Of a stretch of DNA of 64,000 bases, positions 57,972 through 64,000 are shown piece after piece. The notes under the pieces are model-generated. The model had not been told where the DNA came from, did not search any database, and worked only from the letters and a program-made list of their open reading frames with translations. Both the position numbers and the translations under genes were made by a program. Origin of the DNA: Ceratodon purpureus (Eukaryota; Streptophyta; Bryopsida; Pseudoditrichales; Ditrichaceae); contig CM026426.1 of the NCBI GenBank assembly GCA_014871385.1, positions 34,935,020 through 34,999,019 of the forward strand. The letters are read 5' to 3'. Position 1 is the first letter of the stretch, and every line of letters begins with the position of its first letter.

Positions 57972-58254
57972 AGTTTGAAGGAGGCTTCGGTCTATCGTTG
58001 TTTTCATTTGATTTGATTTGATTTAATTGGAGTTGATTGCGTATTACTTCGTCTACTCTACTGCAAACAACCTAAACTTGTTATGATTCACATTTCCAGT
58101 TCATATCCGTGTATGTAAAGGATGTAATGTCACATCTGTAATGCTCAACATGTAACATGCACAATGAAATGTTACAACTCAAATGCTCATAAAATATATA
58201 TATTGCTGTAATTACTGTCTTAATCATTCAAAATCTCACATTTCCACAGCCATG

Positions 58255-58767
58255 TTACCTATTCTTGGGAGAGATCCAGATACCATCTCTCGGAGAAATT
58301 TTCTCTCCTTCCGGCACATCCAAGACCTCATTCCCATTGACCCATAGCAATGTCCTCAATTGATCTAACTCAACGCAACTAAGTTCTCCAAGGGACGCTG
58401 TCTCCAACCTCTCGTTGTAAATTGGATTTGCAAGTTTCCAAGAACTCCTAAAAACACTCCAGTTGATGTTGAACCGATTAACTTCGTATTTGTCCTTCGG
58501 ACTCCAATGGCGACCCTCGTACGAAAAGTAATCCCACCTCGCTAGCCGAAGGCATGCGTATTCAGGACTGTTGTCAATCTCACGCTTCCAACTCTTCGAC
58601 ACAGCACGAGCGTTCTCGACGTCTTCAAACGTGACAACAGTCGGAGGAGTCGAACCCTGCGTTGCACTACTATCTATATGATCCCAGGGGTCAGGCCCAT
58701 CCGCCATCTGCTTAAGCAAATCCTGTAAAATCGTTTCACAGGCAACGACCTCAAATGAATCTCCCAT
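58255..58767 (-). CDS. F-box-like protein, copy 2
   Basis: Counterpart of 37754-38296 with the same F-box-like stretch (TFEDVENARAVSKSWKREID). The ATG used in copy 1 is ATC here, so the first usable ATG is at 58767 (MGDSFEVVACET), giving about 170 residues. The frame continues past the copy-1 stop (TGG instead of TAG) to end ISPKNR. The N-terminal region upstream remains open, which suggests the lost start is recent. Confidence 0.6.
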   Translation of the reverse strand: MGDSFEVVACETILQDLLKQMADGPDPWDHIDSSATQGSTPPTVVTFEDVENARAVSKSWKREIDNSPEYACLRLARWDYFSYEGRHWSPKDKYEVNRFNINWSVFRSSWKLANPIYNERLETASLGELSCVELDQLRTLLWVNGNEVLDVPEGEKISPRDGIWISPKNR

Positions 58768-59382
58768 ACCTTCAAACAACTCCCTAGCAAGTACACGCTT
58801 AAGTTCTACAGAAATGATTGACCTAATACAACTTCAAGGACGTCTGCTAAGGTTTATATAGATCGTTGCTTGACACTTAAGCTAGGAATGGTCTTATCTA
58901 AAGACGGAGAATTCTTCGACCAAGACAAGCAGTCTGACTTGGTATACATCTTGGTTTCAGCTACTCCATTATTGTACACGAACTCTGAAATATTTCACTA
59001 ACTTTTAAGACCATTTCTTTTTGGTGGTTTCGAGTTCTCTTATTCCTAGAATTATCTATATTATCTAAAAACATCATGCTGGAATACTCGTATCTAGATC
59101 CAATAAGGGACCAAATGTAAAGGACTGTATGCATGACGTCATCATGACATCAGCCCTAATTTGTATCTTAGAGAACAAACGTAATAAATTCTTACTAGAG
59201 ATAACTTTGATTTCCACGGTAATATACTCTTTTCCTAAAAAAAGTAACAAATCATGCCTTATTTTAGTAATTTTCCACGGTTATAGGGTCTACTTTGCTT
59301 TCAAAAATTTGGCTAATTGTCAGTTATGTGCTCTCCATTCTGTGCTCTCCGCTCACATACGAACTTTCCCCCATTTGTGTAG

Positions 59383-60092
59383 ATTGATTAGTTTGTAAAC
59401 GGTTTTGAGCACAACATGTAAAGTACGTGCCTCTCTAGAGTACTAAGAAGCACATTTGTCAACGTAATTTGTGTTGTCCACTACCACTGATACGTATTCA
59501 CAGTGTCTAGAGTACTAATGAGTGAGCTCAATGGAAACTGCAATTTCAATGCAATATACTTCTAGTACACTTATAGTTCTCCACATACTGACTAGGTTAA
59601 AGGGTGTGTAATTTAGTCTACATTGACTCCCTACCTCATCAGAAGTCGTAGTATACAATGTGATATTAGAAGTCGTTTTGTACATTAAGTGAATTTAGAA
59701 TTAACTATGCTGAATGTATTGGAAGTATATAAGAGGACTTTAGAGTAATTGATTTATCTGGTTCATGTATTGGAAGTACATACGAGGACCTTAGATTACT
59801 TGTTATATATGTTGACTAATGCTTAGGTACTTTTCTTCATGTACTCCACGTACATCTTATACTCAGGTTACAAACACTCTGCTTTTGTATGCATTGTACA
59901 CTATGAGGTAAGACTTATTTTTGCTTATGTACTTATGGTATTGTTCCTGGGTGCATGCAGGATGGCTTGTTAGTATTATTAGTACTATTGTCAGCACCCC
60001 CTAGTTGTACGTTGTCATGTCATAGAAGTACTTTCTGTTTTAAGATGTGGTTCAAATTTTTAATTAACAATGATATTTTTCGTGAGATTTCA
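59383..60092 (+). other. GTAC-rich intronic region of Z-family gene 4
   Basis: About eleven GTAC tetramers within 500 bp, as in the intron of Z-family gene 1 (15540-15860). No separate gene. Confidence 0.4.
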
Positions 60093-61620
60093 GGCTTGAC
60101 GTATCAAAAAATCGCTCACTCTACTTCAAGGTATTCACCAGCCCATTTAACTAAGGGTGACGCGAGCCAAGCAACAAGCTCTCTCGTAGGTGGCCCTGGA
60201 ATCTCTCCTGCTGCGTTGCTAAACCCTTTGCAACACATTGTGAAGGACATGACCCGCAAGGGAGGGGTTAAGAGTAAGAAAACTAAGATAAAAAAACTAC
60301 AAAAGGTGGATAAGGTCGTCTATGAATGTTTGGAGAAGGGTGCGGTGAGAGGTAAAGGTAATGAGCATGCACTCGTCAATGGAGATGAGTCATCCGGCGG
60401 TGACGAACGGGAAACGCATTGCCATCCTCTTCTGGAACAATTGTCTCAAGTGAGGAGGAAGAAGACTATGAAGGTGAGAAGTATGTGGATTCCAAGGAGC
60501 GTGAAGATTCAGAAGAGGAAGACGAGGAAGAAGAGGATGGTGCCAAGATGCCTACTCTAAAGTCTTATGACCCACTCTTTATAAGCCCACAGGAGCCGCT
60601 GAGGGTGAAGATTGCTGGAGATGAGCATATTCTGGCTCCAATCGAAGAGATTGTAGCTCCAACAATGGTGATACTACATGAGCATCTAAAGACGACTGCT
60701 GTTGGGAAGGACCAGTCGAAGACAACAGCAGCCGTGGAGGTTTCTCGTTCCGAGTGCTTGGAGGGGCGCAATACAAGGAAGACTGATGTGACAACAAGTG
60801 TTGGGGCCGGAGAGCTAATACTAGAAGCACTGGAGGAAGAGATCTTCAAAATACCGGAGAAGACAACATTGAAGACGTCGGAGAAGTCACCTGCAAAGAA
60901 AAAGATGAAGGATGAGAAGAAGAAGTTCAAGGATGTGCCAAACATGGAGGAGGTAGGCTCGAAGGTTGACAAGGTCAGAGAGGAGATAACGCCTACAAAG
61001 GATGAAGACAAGCTACAGGGTGGAGAAGATGTACAGGTGGGGAATGGGAAAAAAGAACCATACAAGTGGATCGAAGAAGAGAAAATAGAAGATGGAACAA
61101 GAGAAGGAGGAAGAGGAATTTCCCACTTCGATGGAGAATCTATACAATGCAAAGTCCACCACTCTCTTAGAGCTCACGGACTTGGCAGCGAGGCAGGGTT
61201 TTCAGTAGGGTGGTGTAGAGGTTGGGGAAGACGCTAAGGATGACAGTGAGAGTCCTCAAGCCTCGGTAAAGTCTCCGGCTGGACTAGGTAGAGTCATGAC
61301 ACGGTCTCAGGAGAAGCTTCAGGCGGTTCCACATGCAAAGAAGAGGAAGAAGTCTGGTAACAATTAGATCTTATATGTGGCTACGGAATGTAGCCACTGT
61401 GATGAATCTCCTATCTAGCAGCGAGGCTGCTGAAAAAGGAGCTGGGGGTATTCACTCTCTATTATGTTATTGTTCATTTGTGTATTTCTGGTGCGGCTTT
61501 GAGCTTTGTCGTGCATGTGGGTGTATGTATGTACTGTATGTTTTGAGTTATGGTGAAAAACTTATATTTATAATGTAATTGTTTAATTCTTGGCCCTTGA
61601 CTATTTTGGAGCTTTTTTTG

Positions 61621-63309
61621 GGGGGCTGGGACCCGTACCAGGCTATGCCCTGGTTTGATCCTTAAGATTTGTCGAAGGGGATGGAGGCTATTTCTATTCC
61701 AGTCTGTAATCCCTATGCTTATATGTCGCCATTCCGGTACATGTCCAACAGCAGGGTTCATGAGAAGGCCTCTCTGAATTTGAGCCTTTTCTCTCCGAAG
61801 CTTGGGAAATGTTGTAATTGTGGGACTGGGGATTGTTTCAAATCTTTGCAACCTTGTGAATGTGGAAAGGAGGATAAAAGCAAGCTAGGATTACTACACT
61901 TTGGGCAAAAAAAAGTATATTTTGAGTATATTTTGAGTACACTTTTTCGGAAAAGTTATAATATCTTAAAGGAAAAGCTTTTGTTGCATGAAATGTAGGA
62001 AGCCCATGTACTATTAAGTGTGTTTAGTACGGGCAAAAGTTAAAATTCATTAAAAAGTTTTTTTTCCTTCATGTTTGAAGCACCTACTAAAACATCCCCA
62101 TTGTCTTTATTGAATGTTGACTGGATTGCAATTGTAAGAATTTTTTCACACAATATGCTTCATAAATATATACTACACTTCTCACAAAGAAGTCATCAAA
62201 AAATATAACCTAAAACCTACAAAATGAAGTATATTTTTATAAAAATATACTTTGTGACAGGTAACCATTGGTATATTAATTACTCACTACGATCAAACCA
62301 TGAGAAGTTTATTAATAGAAACTCAAAAAAATATTGCTCATCTATATCTTCAACCAAATTATTCTATTGTATCTCTCAAAGAGATGCTACATTGAAGTCT
62401 ACAAGTACTTGAATGCAACAGTCCTCTGAAAATGCAGTTTGTAATTACATTTTTGTACTAGTGTAGCTTGCTTATGCCCATGAGTCAGGTGGAGAGATAG
62501 CCTATAAGGAGGGTGGCATCCTCAAGGATCGCTTCCTTCAGCATGGTGGCGACAACTTTATTGGTTATAAGAGGAAAAACAAACTCTATTCACATGGTGG
62601 CTCAGTTATATATGTGGAGAGGAGGCTTAGTGCCTTGTGCGGTAATCGTGGATCACGCAGATTCATTAGAGAATGTAGTGTCAGGTGTGGCTGCCACAAT
62701 GAATGTGGTAATTGTGTTGTTCAACAGGGGATGAAGTATCCTGTAGAGATTTTCCATACGGGCCATACTGGATAGGAGGTGAGGGCGAGTAGACCCCTTC
62801 CAAAAGGTGTGTTTCTCTTTGAGTTGGTTGGGGAGATTCTCACAAATGAAGAGATGATTCTTAGAAATCTTGTAGCCCCACTTGGACCATCTTTCGCAAT
62901 GCAATTGGATGCTAATTGGGCCACCGAAGCCAAACTTGATGACAACTCTGCGCACTGCATGGATCCTAAATTTTTGGTAACGTGGCAAGATTTGTAAACC
63001 ACAGGTTTGTAATCCAACCGATTGATATGCATTACTATATTTGTTCGGACTTGTTTATTAATGTCTAATGAAAATATGTGTTTCTTTAGGTGTGAAGATG
63101 CCAACTTGATCGAAGTTCTAGTGTAGATTGACGAATGGGACAAGAGCATTTACCACATTGCATTCTTCACAAATCGAGACATCTTCATTCATGAAGAGTT
63201 AACTTGGGACTATGGCTGCGACTTTAGCTACAAAGACCCTGATTTGCCATCCTTTGCATGTAAGTGTGGGAGTAGCTACTGTAGGGACAAACTTTTTAGA
63301 TCACAATAA
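61621..63309 (+). pseudogene. SUVR-type SET-domain histone methyltransferase, decayed
   Basis: The segments read in order. Pre-SET: DLSKGMEAISIPVCNPY, then ASLNLSLFSPKLGKCCNCGT and LQPCECGKE (61660-61870). From 62466: LAYAHESGGEIAYKEGGILK, then RFIRECSVRCGCHNECGNCV. SET: RPLPKGVFLFELVGEILTNE and GNVARFVNH-R (62790-62992). After an intron: CEDANLIEVLV, IYHIAFFTNRDIF and EELTWDYGCDF; post-SET CKCGSSYCRD (63090-63290). This order is that of SUVR1/2/4-like H3K9 methyltransferases. In-frame stops are TAA at 61653, TAG at 62774 (the Trp of the conserved GWGVR) and TAG at 63124. A one-base loss in a T-run lies near 62972. It probably gives no active enzyme. No WIYLD domain was seen. Confidence 0.75.
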
Positions 63310-64000
63310 AAAAGTTTTTCTAAATACTAAATGTGACATGAAGGCTGTGGTTAATTAATTGTAAATACTAAGTGCTACATTAAAGTAATACTTATAGTAA
63401 CTGACTGCAAAGTTCAATCATAATCGCATTTTTGTCTAACAAAGGACTTAAGTTCTGAAATACAATGAAGGATCAATCTACTTAAAGAATAACCACTCAT
63501 ACTAAATTAGAAAGTTAATACAAATAGTATTCAAACTGTTACGAAGAGTACTCAAAATACTACAAGGAGCCATTCAAATACTACAAAGAGTACTCCAAAT
63601 TAGTTCATATTGTACATTCCAATTTACATTAAAATACACAGAGTATTAAAAAACACTAAATTCTTCACATTAAGAGTACTTGTAGTATCCACAGACACTC
63701 TAAGATGTGGTTAACTACTCCTCATGGAATGCTCACCAATCGTACAAAGCATCTTCACATACTCTCATTGTCTTGCTGGACATCTTGTATACTGGAGAGC
63801 CCTTGGCCCTATGGGAAGCAAGTACCATGGAGAATTTGCACGCTCTGACTAAATGTGTGCATGGACATGCGCCTCTACAACGTCATTGCACAATAAATAC
63901 GTTTTATCCCCACTTCCGTGCTTCTTGAAGTATTTCGTCCTAATGACTTCAATCCCAGCGGCAAAGACGCCCCCCCTCCCCCCATGGACATTCTAGGGGC
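63310..64000. other. Intergenic, AT-rich, to window end
   Basis: AGTACT-type motifs recur at 63540-63690. On the minus strand 63700-63930 there is a short codon-like stretch (SPVYKMSSKTMRVCEDALYD) that could be the tail of a gene beyond the window, but this is weak. C-rich runs lie near 63970-63985. Confidence 0.3.

Larger units (their letters stand above)
50689..59372. mobile_element. 8.7-kb TIR transposon (Mutator-like by structure) carrying unit copy 2
   Basis: ATTTGTGTAG at 50679-50688 is repeated at 59373-59382, a 10-bp target duplication. The left end GACGTAGCTTGTACATGAGC followed by GGAGAGCGCAG matches the complement of the right end (GGGGGAAAGTTCGTATGTGA followed by GCGGAGAGCACAG), mostly differing by transitions. 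The subterminal CCCTATAACCGTGG at 50882 is inverted at 59275. A 9-11 bp duplication with long diverged ends is typical of Mutator-like elements. No transposase is recognised inside. Contents are unassigned DNA, a nested LINE copy, a 201-bp repeat tract, the remnant CTD-like/ParB gene and an F-box-like gene. Confidence 0.8.
48653..61367 (+). pseudogene. Z-family gene 4, split by an 8.7-kb transposon
   Basis: The start is uncertain. 48860-49574 encodes the N-terminal domain (ALTQEDF, GYAWAGCKE, QYHHPFLYQHPPGEIP, KVDWCAFGP), with a frame change at a poly-G run near 49092. An exon from 49758 carries a coiled coil and a zinc motif (CSLCQFPF, SCRHLYHPYC, CTAKGCD) to a donor near 50534 (GCGG|GTAAGT). 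The intron holds the TIR element 50689-59372. Exons from about 60093 resume with YECLEKGAVRGKG (compare gene 1 ECLEKESRGK) and a long Lys/Glu-rich tail ending KKRKKSGNN at TAG 61367. In the 49758-50534 exon the only stops are four TAG (49842, 50117, 50201, 50443), all in Gln-compatible positions. Linking the two halves into one gene is inference from domain order. Confidence 0.55.

Noticed and set aside
63700-63930. Coding exon on the minus strand at the window end
   Set aside because: A short codon-like stretch with stops nearby and no second segment; it cannot be supported without sequence beyond 64000.
1-64000. Reassignment of TAG to glutamine in the nuclear code
   Set aside because: eL8 and the F-box/LRR gene end in TAG at their expected C-termini, and several TAGs stand where Trp is expected. 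Deamination in CHG context explains both kinds.

Overview
The window looks like nuclear DNA of a land plant or close streptophyte relative. The evidence is short GT-AG introns, an eL8 gene whose first intron follows the ATG directly, plant telo-boxes (AAACCCTAA) upstream of two genes, TTTAGGG-like interstitial repeats, a SUVR-type SET gene, and many stop codons of the kind left by CG/CHG methylation decay. I cannot name the species. Only three genes look clearly intact: an F-box/LRR protein (7847-9547, +), ribosomal protein eL8 (11078-13004, -, seven exons) and a 739-residue coiled-coil/RING-like protein (17264-19483, -). Most other coding sequence is decayed, repeated or carried by mobile elements.

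Layout. 1-4508: a nearly full-length LINE ORF2 that starts before the window. A 739-bp TIR element (157-895) is inserted in it, and a second copy of that TIR element lies at 20427-21166. 4509-7090: further open stretches and the LINE 3' end, which abuts a tRNA-like B-box sequence. 7212-7868: a fresh 327-bp tandem duplication of the F-box/LRR gene leader and start codon. 11-13 kb: eL8. 14.6-19.5 kb: two members of a coiled-coil/RING-like family (called Z here). 20-24 kb: purine-rich, AT-rich and telomere-like DNA. 24.3-25.7 kb: an unidentified decayed gene. 27.3-28.3 and 39.8-41.2 kb: remnants of two protein kinase-like genes, each behind an array of GGGCGCG or CGCGCCC motifs. 28.3-29.1 kb: a GC-rich foldback element with a long hairpin at its centre.

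30.6-38.9 kb and 50.7-59.4 kb hold two versions of the most unusual unit. It is an intron-containing gene with RNA polymerase II CTD-like heptads (YMPTSPV), a ParB-like segment and an N4/N6 DNA methyltransferase-like segment, followed by a convergent F-box-like gene. The second version has lost the ParB-MTase middle. It sits inside an 8.7-kb element with inverted ends and a 10-bp target duplication (ATTTGTGTAG), so the unit appears to have moved as DNA-transposon cargo. That element lies in what looks like an intron of a fourth Z-family gene (about 48.65-61.37 kb). Behind this gene is a decayed SUVR-like histone methyltransferase gene (61.6-63.3 kb). A near-pure heptamer array (CACCATT)n fills 47.85-48.29 kb.

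Working picture: a heterochromatin-like, repeat-rich region around a few housekeeping genes, with two copies of a prokaryote-derived ParB-MTase fusion gene carrying a CTD-mimic tract and linked to a TIR transposon. All homology calls come from reading motifs by eye; none was checked against a database.
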